64,000 bases of DNA from Burkholderiales bacterium Ga0077547 (GTDB taxonomy: Bacteria; Pseudomonadota; Gammaproteobacteria; Burkholderiales; Burkholderiaceae_C), in the NCBI GenBank assembly GCA_001464195.1, contig LNEY01000002.1, positions 37,392-101,391 of the forward strand. Reading direction: 5' to 3'. Positions 1 through 8,996 of the stretch are shown here, in pieces. A program made the position numbers and the translations under genes. Below the pieces are notes generated by a model. The model saw only the letters and a program-made list of their open reading frames with translations, was not told where the DNA came from and made no database searches. The number at the start of each line of letters is the position of its first letter. The first letter of the stretch is position 1.

Positions 1-252
1 GGCACAGTTGGCTGACTTTCTGGACACCACTGCAGCTTGAAACCACGCCAATCGGTCAAAATAGAATGTTGCAGTCAACTGCAGCGTGGCCTGAATTGGC
101 GTTTTCCGCAACATGTTGTGCCAACCATGACAGTTTGATTGCATCGCAGACGCGCTCAAATTACATTTCCAGCGGCTGAACGCTTGCAGTACGAAAGGGT
201 GAGGGTTGAAAGATTACTTGCGAGGCCAGCATGGCCGTCAGGGGTGTTTCCA

Positions 253-2064
253 GTGAATGCTGCGGCACCTTTCCACGCCAGTGTGACCCCAACCGCGAGC
301 GGCATCGAACTGCGCAGCGCGGACTTTCCGACCCTTGCTGCGGCACTGGACTACGCAGCGGGTGGCGACTCAGGCTTCAACTACTACGATGGCCGCGGTG
401 CGTTGATCGCCACGCTGCCCTACAAGGAACTCCGAGCGCAAGCTCTCGAAATGGCACGCCGCTTGGCGCCTCTGGGCCGAGGCGCTCGCCTTGCGCTCGT
501 CGCCCACACCCACCCCGACTTTGCGGTCATGTTTTACGCGTGCCAGTACGCGGGGTTGGTGCCTGTGCCACTGCCCGCGGCGGTGCATCTTGGTGGGCGG
601 GAAGCTTACATCCGCCACCTGCGTCAGTTGGTGCGGGACTGCCGAGCCGTGGCAGCGTTTGCACCTCCGGAGTTTGTTGGCTTCCTGCGCGAGGCCAGCG
701 AAGGTTTGTCGCTGACGCTGGTCGGAACAGCGCAAGATTTCTCAGCCCTGCCAGCACTGGACACGACACCACGGCCGCCAGAGCCCAGTGAACTGGCCTA
801 CCTGCAGTACACCTCAGGGAGCACCCGCTTCCCCCGCGGCACGATGATCACCCAGTCGGCGGTCATGGCCAACCTGAGCGCGATCTTCAATCACGGCTTC
901 CAGTTGACATCGGCAGATCGCTTTTGCTCTTGGTTGCCCTACTACCACGACATGGGTCTGGTCGGCATCGTGCTCGGCTGCGTCGCCACCCAGCGCTCGG
1001 TCGATTACCTTCCTACGCGAGATTTCGCGATGCGGCCGCGGCTGTGGCTGAAGCTGATGTCGCTGAACCGTTGCACGATCTCGTTCAGCCCGCCGTTTGG
1101 GTACACCTTGTGCGCACGGCGCTTGCGGCCCTCTGACACTGAGGCGCTGGATCTGTCGGCATGGCGAGTGGCCGGCGTCGGCGCTGAGATGATTCATCCC
1201 GAAACCCTGCACGAGTTTGCCGCGGTGCTGGCCTCTGCGGGCTTCAATGAAAAGTCTTTTCTGCCGTGCTACGGGATGGCCGAATGCTCGCTGGCAGTCA
1301 GCTTTGCGCCGCTTGAAGTCGGCGCCCACAGTGATGTGGTGGATATCGATCGGCTCGCGCATCACGGCGAGGCCATTCCGGTGGGTCCCGGTGAAACGGG
1401 CATCAAGGGCAAGGCCTTCATCAATTGCGGCAAGCCGCTACCAGGCTACGAGATGGAGATTCGCGATGAGCGCGGCCGGCCGCTGCCGGAACGTCGTTGC
1501 GGCCGCATCCACCTGCGCGGCGCCAGTTTGATGTCGGGCTACTTCGGCAACGCCGACGCATCGCGCGAAGTGCTCTCTGCCGATGGCTGGCTGGACACTG
1601 GTGACATCGGCTACCAGGCCGATGGTTCGCTGTACATCACGGGTCGAGCCAAGGACCTGATGATCATCAAGGGCCGCAACATCTGGCCACAGGATCTGGA
1701 GCACCTCGCCGAGCAGGAGCCAGAAGTTCGGCCCACCGACGCGTCCGCGTTTTCGATCACTGACGACGAAGGCGGTGAATCAGCCGTGCTGGTCGTGCAG
1801 TGCCGGGAAGCCGATCCGCGCAAACTGGCCAGCTTGGCCGAACGGATTCAGCAGGCCATTCATGCCGAGTTCGGCATTCACTGCGTGATTGAATTGGTGC
1901 CTCCGCACACCTTGCCTCGGACGTCGTCGGGCAAGCTGTCACGCAGCACGGCCCGCAAGGAGTTCATCGAACGGCGTGGCGCCGAGGAGCCATCCGAGTC
2001 TCGTGGGCGATTCGTCGGTCATCCCAAGCGCGTGCCGGCCGAAATCGAGAGCGCGGCGTCGTGA
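253..2064 (+). CDS. Fatty-acyl-AMP ligase / acyl-ACP synthetase (AMP-binding family)
   Basis: AMP-binding motif YLQYTSGSTRFPRG, then WLPYYHDMGLVG, YGMAECSLAVSF, GRAKDLMIIKGRNIWPQDLE and C-terminal PRTSSGKLSR, typical of FAAL proteins. ORF is open from 139 (TTG); GTG at 253 is the more plausible start. Confidence 0.88.
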   Translation: MNAAAPFHASVTPTASGIELRSADFPTLAAALDYAAGGDSGFNYYDGRGALIATLPYKELRAQALEMARRLAPLGRGARLALVAHTHPDFAVMFYACQYAGLVPVPLPAAVHLGGREAYIRHLRQLVRDCRAVAAFAPPEFVGFLREASEGLSLTLVGTAQDFSALPALDTTPRPPEPSELAYLQYTSGSTRFPRGTMITQSAVMANLSAIFNHGFQLTSADRFCSWLPYYHDMGLVGIVLGCVATQRSVDYLPTRDFAMRPRLWLKLMSLNRCTISFSPPFGYTLCARRLRPSDTEALDLSAWRVAGVGAEMIHPETLHEFAAVLASAGFNEKSFLPCYGMAECSLAVSFAPLEVGAHSDVVDIDRLAHHGEAIPVGPGETGIKGKAFINCGKPLPGYEMEIRDERGRPLPERRCGRIHLRGASLMSGYFGNADASREVLSADGWLDTGDIGYQADGSLYITGRAKDLMIIKGRNIWPQDLEHLAEQEPEVRPTDASAFSITDDEGGESAVLVVQCREADPRKLASLAERIQQAIHAEFGIHCVIELVPPHTLPRTSSGKLSRSTARKEFIERRGAEEPSESRGRFVGHPKRVPAEIESAAS

Positions 2065-2354
2065 GCTTGTTGTCCAGCCCTGCCGTGGAACCCTCCTCCT
2101 TGAGCGAAGCAACGGCATCCGTCGAATCGACCATTCGTGAAGCTCTGAGTGTGATCCGCCCCGGCGCGGCCCGCATTCGAGGCGACGCAGACCTGGCTCA
2201 GGAAGCCGACCTCGATTCCGCTGAAGTCATGGATCTGGTCATGGAAATCGAAGACCGCCTCGACCTGTCGATCCCGGTGGAAACCATGGCACAGGCGCGC
2301 ACCATCGATGAGCTCTGTGCTGGCATCGTCCAACTCAAGCATGGGGCTGTGTGA
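2061..2354 (+). CDS. Acyl carrier protein
   Basis: 97 aa with phosphopantetheine-type motif DLAQEADLDSAEVMDLVMEIEDRLDLSIP; overlaps the FAAL stop by 4 nt. Confidence 0.85.
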   Translation: MSLLSSPAVEPSSLSEATASVESTIREALSVIRPGAARIRGDADLAQEADLDSAEVMDLVMEIEDRLDLSIPVETMAQARTIDELCAGIVQLKHGAV

Positions 2355-3556
2355 GCCTGCTCGATAAATTCGCTGTCCAGCGCGGCCTGGCGGCCAGTCT
2401 GGCCGAAAACAGCCGTGTGGCTCCGATCGCCACGCCGATGGACGAGGTGCACTCGGCCACCTCCGCCACGATCAATGGTCGTCGCGTGATCCTTGCTGGC
2501 ACCAACAATTACCTCGGCCTGACCTACGACGCCGACTGTCGCGCGGCAGCGATCTCGGCCATCGAATCCCTGGGGACGGGCACCACCGGCTCGCGCATGG
2601 CCAGCGGCAACTATGCCGGCCACCGGGCACTGGAGCATTCGCTCGCAAGCGCATTCGGCTGGCCCGCTGCCATCGTCTTCTCCACCGGCTACCAAGCCAA
2701 TCTCGGCACCTTGTCGGCCCTGGCAGGTGAAGGCGATACCCTGCTCGTGGATGCCGACAGCCATGCGAGCATTCACGACGGCTGCCGACTCAGCCATGCG
2801 ACAACGATCCGTTTTCGCCACAACGATCCAGAGAACCTCGATCGACGGCTGGAGCGCCTGGGCGAGGCAGCCAGCCGCACGCTGATCGTCGTCGAAAGTC
2901 TCTACAGCACGCTCGGCGACCGCGCACCCTTGCGCGAGATCGTCGAGATCAAGAAGCGCCACGGAGCCTGGCTGCTGGTTGATGAAGCCCATTCGTTTGG
3001 CGTGTTCGGCCCGCGTGGCTTGGGTCTGTGCGAAGCCGAGGATCTGCTGGGCGATGTCGACTTCATTGTCGGCACCTTCTCAAAGAGCCTGGGCGGCGTT
3101 GGCGGCTTCTGTCTTGGCCGTCATGCCGAGGTGGAATTCATGCGCATGGTCAGCCGACCGTACATCTTCACCGCGTCACCGCCCCCACCCGTGATCGCCG
3201 CAACCCATCAGGCCCTGCGCAAGGTGTTGCAGGGACATGATTTGCGCGCACGTCTGTGGCGCCATGCGGAACGCGTGTACGGTGAATTGAGCAAGATGGG
3301 CTACCGACTCGGCACGGCATCTCCGGGCCCGGTGGCCGCGATCGTCTTCGACACGCGCGACGCAGCGCTGGCCTTGTGGCAAAGCTTGCTCGACGCGGGC
3401 ATCTACACCAACCTGATGATCCCGCCGGCTACACCGTCTGGCCTGAGCCTCGTGCGCATCAGCCTGAGCGCTGCGCAAAGCGACGACGACATCACGCAGA
3501 TCATTGCCGCGCTCGCGGCGCATGCGCTGCGAGCCCGTCCTCCGCTCGCCGCCTGA
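2351..3556 (+). CDS. Alpha-oxoamine synthase, serine palmitoyltransferase-like (PLP dependent)
   Basis: NYLGLTYD, GTGTTGSRMASGNYAGHRALE, VFSTGYQANLGTLSALAG, DADSHASIHDG, VDEAHSFGVFG, GTFSKSLGGVGGF (PLP lysine); closely resembles bacterial SPT as I recall it. Overlaps the ACP gene by 4 nt. Confidence 0.85.
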   Translation: MSLLDKFAVQRGLAASLAENSRVAPIATPMDEVHSATSATINGRRVILAGTNNYLGLTYDADCRAAAISAIESLGTGTTGSRMASGNYAGHRALEHSLASAFGWPAAIVFSTGYQANLGTLSALAGEGDTLLVDADSHASIHDGCRLSHATTIRFRHNDPENLDRRLERLGEAASRTLIVVESLYSTLGDRAPLREIVEIKKRHGAWLLVDEAHSFGVFGPRGLGLCEAEDLLGDVDFIVGTFSKSLGGVGGFCLGRHAEVEFMRMVSRPYIFTASPPPPVIAATHQALRKVLQGHDLRARLWRHAERVYGELSKMGYRLGTASPGPVAAIVFDTRDAALALWQSLLDAGIYTNLMIPPATPSGLSLVRISLSAAQSDDDITQIIAALAAHALRARPPLAA

Positions 3557-3734
3557 TCGCTCGTCAACCGCCCAGCCGCGTTTCGACACGCGCTGGCCCG
3601 GGCCGACCGGTTTGGGTGCTGGTCCGCAGTTCCCCCTAGGAACCTTCTGTTTGGCTGGAGAATCCAGCCATCAGCACGCCACCTGAAGAAGCGACAGCGT
3701 CTTCGCCTGAGCACTTTCCAGCCGGACGCCCACC

Positions 3735-4718
3735 ATGACCTCGCCTTCTGTCGCCAGCACGCATCAAGCCTTTGACAGACTGCGCAGTTACCTTGAGGGC
3801 CAGGTCCTGGGTCAGCCCGCGCTGGTCGAGCGCCTGTTGGTGGCGCTACTCGCCGATGGCCACCTGCTGGTGGAGGGCCCACCCGGCCTCGCCAAGACGC
3901 GTGCGGTGAAGGCCATGGCTCATGCGGTCGAATGCGATTTTCAGCGGGTGCAGTTCACGCCCGACATGCTGCCGGCCGACCTCACCGGTTCTGACATTTA
4001 CCGGCCCGAGGAAGGCAGCTTCCGCTTTCAGCGTGGCCCGCTGTTCCACAACCTGATCCTCGCCGACGAGATCAATCGTGCGCCGGCCAAGGTGCAGTCG
4101 GCACTGCTTGAAGCGATGGCCGAGCGGCAGATCACCGTGGGCGTGACCACCTATCAACTGCCGCACCTGTTCATGGTGATGGCGACCCAGAACCCGATCG
4201 AGCAAGAAGGCACCTACCCCCTGCCCGAAGCCCAGCTTGACCGTTTCATGCTGCACACCCGCGTCGACTACCCCGACCGCGCGACCACCCGATTGATCAT
4301 GGCGCTGGCCCGTCAGGAAGCGGTGTCTGAGGTCGAGATGCCGCCGCCGCCTCACAAACTGCCACAGGCCGATGTGTTTGCCGCGCGGCACGAGGTGCTG
4401 GCGCTGACCCTGGCCGATTCGGTGGCCGACTACATCGCCGCGTTGGTCGATGCGACCCGCCACCCGGCCCCCTACAGCGCGCTGTTGGCTGGCTGGTTGC
4501 GTTGGGGCGCGAGCCCGCGGGCCGCCATCGCCATCGAACGCGGCGCACGTGCCCTGGCCTGGCTGGATGGTCGCGATTACGTGAGCCCGGAAGACGTGCA
4601 GGCGATCGCCCCCGATGCCCTGCGCCATCGGCTGCTGCTCGACTACAGCGCGCAGGCCGCACGGGTCACCGCGCAGGACTGCGTCGTCGAGCTGCTGCGC
4701 ACAGTCCCGGCCCCCTGA
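3735..4718 (+). CDS. MoxR family AAA+ ATPase
   Basis: LVEGPPGLAKTRAVKAMA (Walker A), LADEINRAPAKVQSALLEAM, MATQNPIEQEGTYPLPEAQLDRFM. Confidence 0.93.
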   Translation: MTSPSVASTHQAFDRLRSYLEGQVLGQPALVERLLVALLADGHLLVEGPPGLAKTRAVKAMAHAVECDFQRVQFTPDMLPADLTGSDIYRPEEGSFRFQRGPLFHNLILADEINRAPAKVQSALLEAMAERQITVGVTTYQLPHLFMVMATQNPIEQEGTYPLPEAQLDRFMLHTRVDYPDRATTRLIMALARQEAVSEVEMPPPPHKLPQADVFAARHEVLALTLADSVADYIAALVDATRHPAPYSALLAGWLRWGASPRAAIAIERGARALAWLDGRDYVSPEDVQAIAPDALRHRLLLDYSAQAARVTAQDCVVELLRTVPAP

Positions 4719-4731
4719 CCCCGGGCCGGTG

Positions 4732-5628
4732 ATGGGACTGCTGCCGGACCTCGACGAACTGGTTGCGCTGCGTGGCGCCGCGCACGGGCTGGAGATGCAC
4801 CTGCGCCATCCGGCGGCGGCGCAGTTGCAGGGTGGACACCGCAGTGCCCACCGCGGCCGCGGTCTCGAATTCGACGAAGTGCGTGCCTATGCCCAGGGCG
4901 ACGACGCTCGTACCATCGACTGGCGCGTCACGGCCCGGCGCGGCCGGCCTCACACCAAGCTGTTCCGCGAGGAGCGCGAGCGCGTGGTGTGGCTCCTCGC
5001 GGATCTGCATCCTGGCCTGTATTTCGGCAGCCGCCAGCAGCTCAAATCAGCCTTGTTGTTGCGCGCGGCCGCCTGGCTGGCCTGGGTCACCATCAGCGCC
5101 GGCGATCGCTTGGGAGCCGTCCTGACCCAAGGCGCTGCGTCGCCGCAGCTGTTGCCGCCACGCTCGCGTGATATCGGCGCGCTGGCCACGCTGCAGGCGC
5201 TGGTACAGAGCCAACCCCAGGCGCCGGGCATGCCCGCGGCCGACGGGCTGGCGGTGGCGCTCAGCACCTTGCGACCGCTGCTTCGTTCGGGCAGCACGGT
5301 GTTCGTGCTCAGCGACTTCTGCACACTCGACGCGGCCGCTGAAACCGCGCTGTTGACCATCGGCTTGCGCGCCGAATGTCGGTTGCTCTGGCTCACGGAT
5401 CCGCTGGAGCGTGATGGCCTGCCCGACGGTGCTTTTCGCGTCGGACTGCCTGGCCAAAGCTGGTCGATCGACGGTGCCAGCAGCCGATCCGCCTGGGTGG
5501 CCGCCTGGGCCCAACGCGAGCAGCGCCTCGCCGACCTCAGCCGCAACCACCGGCTGCCCTTGCTGCGGCTCGACACCGCTGGCGATCTGGCGCAAGCGCT
5601 GCCGCGCTTCATCAGCGAGTCGCGATGA
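4732..5628 (+). CDS. DUF58 domain-containing protein
   Basis: Motif HRGRGLEFDEVRAYAQGDDARTIDWRVTARRGRPHTKLFREERER; follows moxR. Confidence 0.9.
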   Translation: MGLLPDLDELVALRGAAHGLEMHLRHPAAAQLQGGHRSAHRGRGLEFDEVRAYAQGDDARTIDWRVTARRGRPHTKLFREERERVVWLLADLHPGLYFGSRQQLKSALLLRAAAWLAWVTISAGDRLGAVLTQGAASPQLLPPRSRDIGALATLQALVQSQPQAPGMPAADGLAVALSTLRPLLRSGSTVFVLSDFCTLDAAAETALLTIGLRAECRLLWLTDPLERDGLPDGAFRVGLPGQSWSIDGASSRSAWVAAWAQREQRLADLSRNHRLPLLRLDTAGDLAQALPRFISESR

Positions 5629-6134
5629 ACACCGCCTTGCTGGCGCAGCTGGCCCCCGATCGTGCACCGCCGCCGCTGGGCTGGTGGCCGCTCGCGCCGG
5701 GGTGGTGGGGCCTGATGGCCTTGTTGCTGCTGGCCCTCGCGCTGGCCGCGTGGCTGCGCAAGAGAGCGCGGCAGCCCTCGGTCAAACGTTGGCAGCGCGC
5801 GGCCCTGCGCGAACTGGCGCAACTGCAGGCGATGTCCACCCAAGCGGGCAGCGTCGATGCCGACCTCGCCCGCGGCGTGCAGCAGTTGCTGCGCCGCTAT
5901 GCCATGGCCCGATACGGACGCGACGCCGTGGCCACGCTCAGCGGCGACGCCTGGCTGGCCTTCGTCGTGCGCCATGGCGGGCGCGACTGGGCTGGTGAGA
6001 GTGGTCAGGCGCTGCTGCGCTGCGCCTACGGCAGCGCAGCCACCTCGACGAGTCAGCCGGCCTCAGCCGCCGATCGTGCGCGCTGGCTCAGTGGCGCTCG
6101 CACCTTCATCATGTGCAAGAAGGTGGGCCCGTGA
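5625..6134 (+). CDS. DUF4381 domain-containing protein
   Basis: PLGWWPLAPGWWGLMALLLLALALAAWL membrane segment; position between DUF58 and BatA-like genes. Confidence 0.78.
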   Translation: MNTALLAQLAPDRAPPPLGWWPLAPGWWGLMALLLLALALAAWLRKRARQPSVKRWQRAALRELAQLQAMSTQAGSVDADLARGVQQLLRRYAMARYGRDAVATLSGDAWLAFVVRHGGRDWAGESGQALLRCAYGSAATSTSQPASAADRARWLSGARTFIMCKKVGP

Positions 6135-7087
6135 TCCACTTCGAATGGCCGTGGATGCTGCTGGCCGCGCCACTGCCGTGGCTGTTCGCGCGCTGGCTGC
6201 CTCCGGCTCGACCGCTCGGCGCCGCGTTGTTCCTGCCCTTTGCGGCACAGGTCGGGCCTCGCCTGGCGCCGGCGACACCCCGCGCACCGCGCTGGCGGCT
6301 GCTGTTGTTCATGCTGGTCTGGGCGCTGATGTTGCTGGCCGCTGCTCGGCCGCAATGGCTGGGTGAGCCGCAGCCGGTGGAGACGACCGGGCGTCGCCTG
6401 CTGCTGGCCGTCGACACCTCGGGCTCGATGGCGGCACAAGACATGGCCGGGCGCATGAGCCGGCTGCAGGTTGTGAAAGCGGTGGCGGGTGACTTCATTC
6501 GGCGCCGCCACGGTGACCAGGTCGGGCTGATCATGTTCGGCACCCGGCCCTACCTACAGGCCCCGCTGAGCACCGATCTCGACACCATCGGCCAATTCCT
6601 GGAAGAAGCGTCGATCGGCATGGCGGGCCCGGCCACGGCACTGGGCGACGCCATCGGGCTCGCGTTGAAGCGTCTGCAGGCCGAGCGCAACGCAGAGGGC
6701 GCCGCACCGGACGCCCAGCGCGAGACGGTGCTGGTGCTGCTGACCGACGGCAGCAGCAATGCGGGCGAGATGCCCCCGCTGCCTGCCGCGCGGCTGGCCG
6801 CTGCGCAGCGGCTGCGCATCTACACGATCGGCGTGGGCAGTGAGGAGGACAGCGACCTCGACGAAGACACCTTGAAAGCCATCGCCAACGATACCGGTGG
6901 CGCCTACTTTCGCGCGACCGATGCGGCCGCATTGCAGCAGGCCTACGCGCTCATGGACCAGCTCGAACCGGCTGCCGCGCAGGACCGGTGGGTGCGACCC
7001 AGCGACGAGTGGTTCGCGTGGCCACTGGCGCTGGCCTTGCTGCTGAGCGTGCCAACGGTGACTCTGCGGGAGCCACGATGGCGCTGA
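6131..7087 (+). CDS. VWA domain-containing protein (BatA-like)
   Basis: MIDAS-type LLAVDTSGSMAAQDM, LLTDGSSNAGEM; N- and C-terminal TM segments. Confidence 0.88.
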   Translation: MIHFEWPWMLLAAPLPWLFARWLPPARPLGAALFLPFAAQVGPRLAPATPRAPRWRLLLFMLVWALMLLAAARPQWLGEPQPVETTGRRLLLAVDTSGSMAAQDMAGRMSRLQVVKAVAGDFIRRRHGDQVGLIMFGTRPYLQAPLSTDLDTIGQFLEEASIGMAGPATALGDAIGLALKRLQAERNAEGAAPDAQRETVLVLLTDGSSNAGEMPPLPAARLAAAQRLRIYTIGVGSEEDSDLDEDTLKAIANDTGGAYFRATDAAALQQAYALMDQLEPAAAQDRWVRPSDEWFAWPLALALLLSVPTVTLREPRWR

Positions 7088-8121
7088 TCAGTGAATGGCA
7101 AGCCGCACTGGCCCGCTTCCACTTCGAGCGTCCCTGGTGGCTGCTCGCGGTGCCGCTGCTGCTCGCGCTGACCGCCTGGTTGGCGCGGCGCAGTGCGTCG
7201 GGTGGTGGCTGGGCCACGCTGGTGGATGCGCCGCTGCTGGACGCGCTGCGCCTGCCCGAGCCCCAAACGGCCAGCCGGGCCTCACCCTGGCCCTGGTTGG
7301 CGTTGGCCTGGACGCTGGCAGTGCTGGCACTGGCCGGCCCCACCTGGCAACGCGAGCCCGCCGCTGCGAATTCCATCCCCGATGGCTGGGTGCTGGTGCT
7401 CGACCTGTCGCCCTCGATGCTGGCGCCCGATGCTGCGCCGAACCGCGTCAGCCGGGCCCGCTATGCCATCGAAGACGTGCTGCGCGCAGCCCAGGGCGCG
7501 CGCATCGGTCTGGTGGTGTTCAGTGCCGAGCCCTACACCGTGACGCCGCTGACCGACGACGTCGCGACGGTGCGTGGTCTGACTGGTCCGCTGTCACCCG
7601 ACTTGATGCCCAGCAGCGGCAACAAGCTCGGCCCGGCATTGGCGATGGCTCAGCAGCTGCTGGAACGGTCGACGACGCAGGGCGGCCACGTGGTGGTGCT
7701 GACCGACGGCTACGCCGATCCGGATCAGGCGAGCGCCGCCGCCGAGTCCTTGCGTGAGCGCAGCACCACGGTCGATGTGCTGGCCATTGGCGGCGCAGGC
7801 TCAACAGCCAGTGGCGGATCGAGCCCTTCCGCAAGCCCTGCCCTGCCCCTCCCTGCCGACGGCAACGCAGCGGCAGCGGGCCTCGCAACGGCCGAGCCGG
7901 TGGACCGCGCGCTGCTTCAGCAACTGGCCCGCGCAGGCGGAGGCCGCGTCTTCGAGCTCACCGAGATACCCGCGCTGCTGACGCAATTGCAGACGAAGGT
8001 CCCTCGCAGCGCCACTGCATTGAGCGACGTGGAAGCAGAGCGCTGGCGCGATGCGGGCGTCTGGCTGCTGCCGCCGTTGCTGCTGCTGGTGGCTGGGCTG
8101 GCGCGAAGGGGGTGGTGGTGA
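7078..8121 (+). CDS. VWA domain-containing protein (BatB-like)
   Basis: FHFERPWWLLAVPLLLALTAWL, VLVLDLSPSMLAPD, HVVVLTDGYADPDQ; ATG at 7078 within the longer ORF. Confidence 0.86.
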   Translation: MALISEWQAALARFHFERPWWLLAVPLLLALTAWLARRSASGGGWATLVDAPLLDALRLPEPQTASRASPWPWLALAWTLAVLALAGPTWQREPAAANSIPDGWVLVLDLSPSMLAPDAAPNRVSRARYAIEDVLRAAQGARIGLVVFSAEPYTVTPLTDDVATVRGLTGPLSPDLMPSSGNKLGPALAMAQQLLERSTTQGGHVVVLTDGYADPDQASAAAESLRERSTTVDVLAIGGAGSTASGGSSPSASPALPLPADGNAAAAGLATAEPVDRALLQQLARAGGGRVFELTEIPALLTQLQTKVPRSATALSDVEAERWRDAGVWLLPPLLLLVAGLARRGWW

Positions 8122-8996
8122 AAGCGCGCTGGTGCGTCGCCCTGCTCCTGCTCTGCGCGACCGCAGCGCAGGCGGAGGGCGGCTGGGACTCCCTGTGGCG
8201 CACACCCGACCAGCGCGGCGAGGCCGAGCTGCGTGCCGGCCGCGCTGCGATCGCGGCGCAAACTTACATCGACCCTCGCCGCAAGGCCTGGGCGCAGCTG
8301 AAAGCCGGCGATGCCCGCGCGGCAGCCAACAGCTATGGCCGCCTCGACGCGCCCGAGGCCCCCTACAACCGCGGCAACGCGCTGGTGCGCGCCGGCGCCC
8401 TGCAGCAGGCCCTGCAGGCCTACGATGAAGCGCTGGCCCAGAACCCCAACGACCGCGACGCGCAGCACAACCGCGACCTGGTCGCCAAGGCATTGCAGCC
8501 CCAGCAGCAACCTTCTTCACAGCAGGGGCGGACGGCATCGAACACCGCCGGCGGCGCCGGTGCCCAGCCCACACCCCAACCGGCGTCGGGCCCGCTCGGC
8601 CAGGCGCCACAGGGCTCACCCATGCCCGATGCCGCCGGGGGTCAAGCAGCGCCGCAGCCCCAACCGGGCCAGGCCAGCGGCCCGGGTCAGGCCGCGCCGA
8701 ATGGCGGCGTCGGGACCAATCCCAATGCGCTAGGCGGCGCCGAGGGCAAAGAAACGGGCGCAGACGGCCGCATCGACCCCGGCAGCCCGGACACCGCCGC
8801 ACAAGCCGAACGCGATGTGCTGGGTGCGACCCGCTCGCGCTCGGGGCTGCGCACCGATCGCAACACGCCGCCACCGCGCACTGAACAGCAATTGGCAGAA
8901 GACCAGTGGCTGCGCCGTCTGCCTGATGATTCCAGTGGCCTGCTGCGGCGCAAGTTCCTCATCCAGCACCTGACCCGCCAGGGAAATGCCCCATGA
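8112..8996 (+). CDS. Tetratricopeptide-repeat protein (BatC-like)
   Basis: YNRGNALVRAGALQQALQAYDEALAQNPNDRDAQHNRDLV TPR signature, followed by a Gln/Pro/Gly-rich tail. Confidence 0.84.
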   Translation: MVVKARWCVALLLLCATAAQAEGGWDSLWRTPDQRGEAELRAGRAAIAAQTYIDPRRKAWAQLKAGDARAAANSYGRLDAPEAPYNRGNALVRAGALQQALQAYDEALAQNPNDRDAQHNRDLVAKALQPQQQPSSQQGRTASNTAGGAGAQPTPQPASGPLGQAPQGSPMPDAAGGQAAPQPQPGQASGPGQAAPNGGVGTNPNALGGAEGKETGADGRIDPGSPDTAAQAERDVLGATRSRSGLRTDRNTPPPRTEQQLAEDQWLRRLPDDSSGLLRRKFLIQHLTRQGNAP

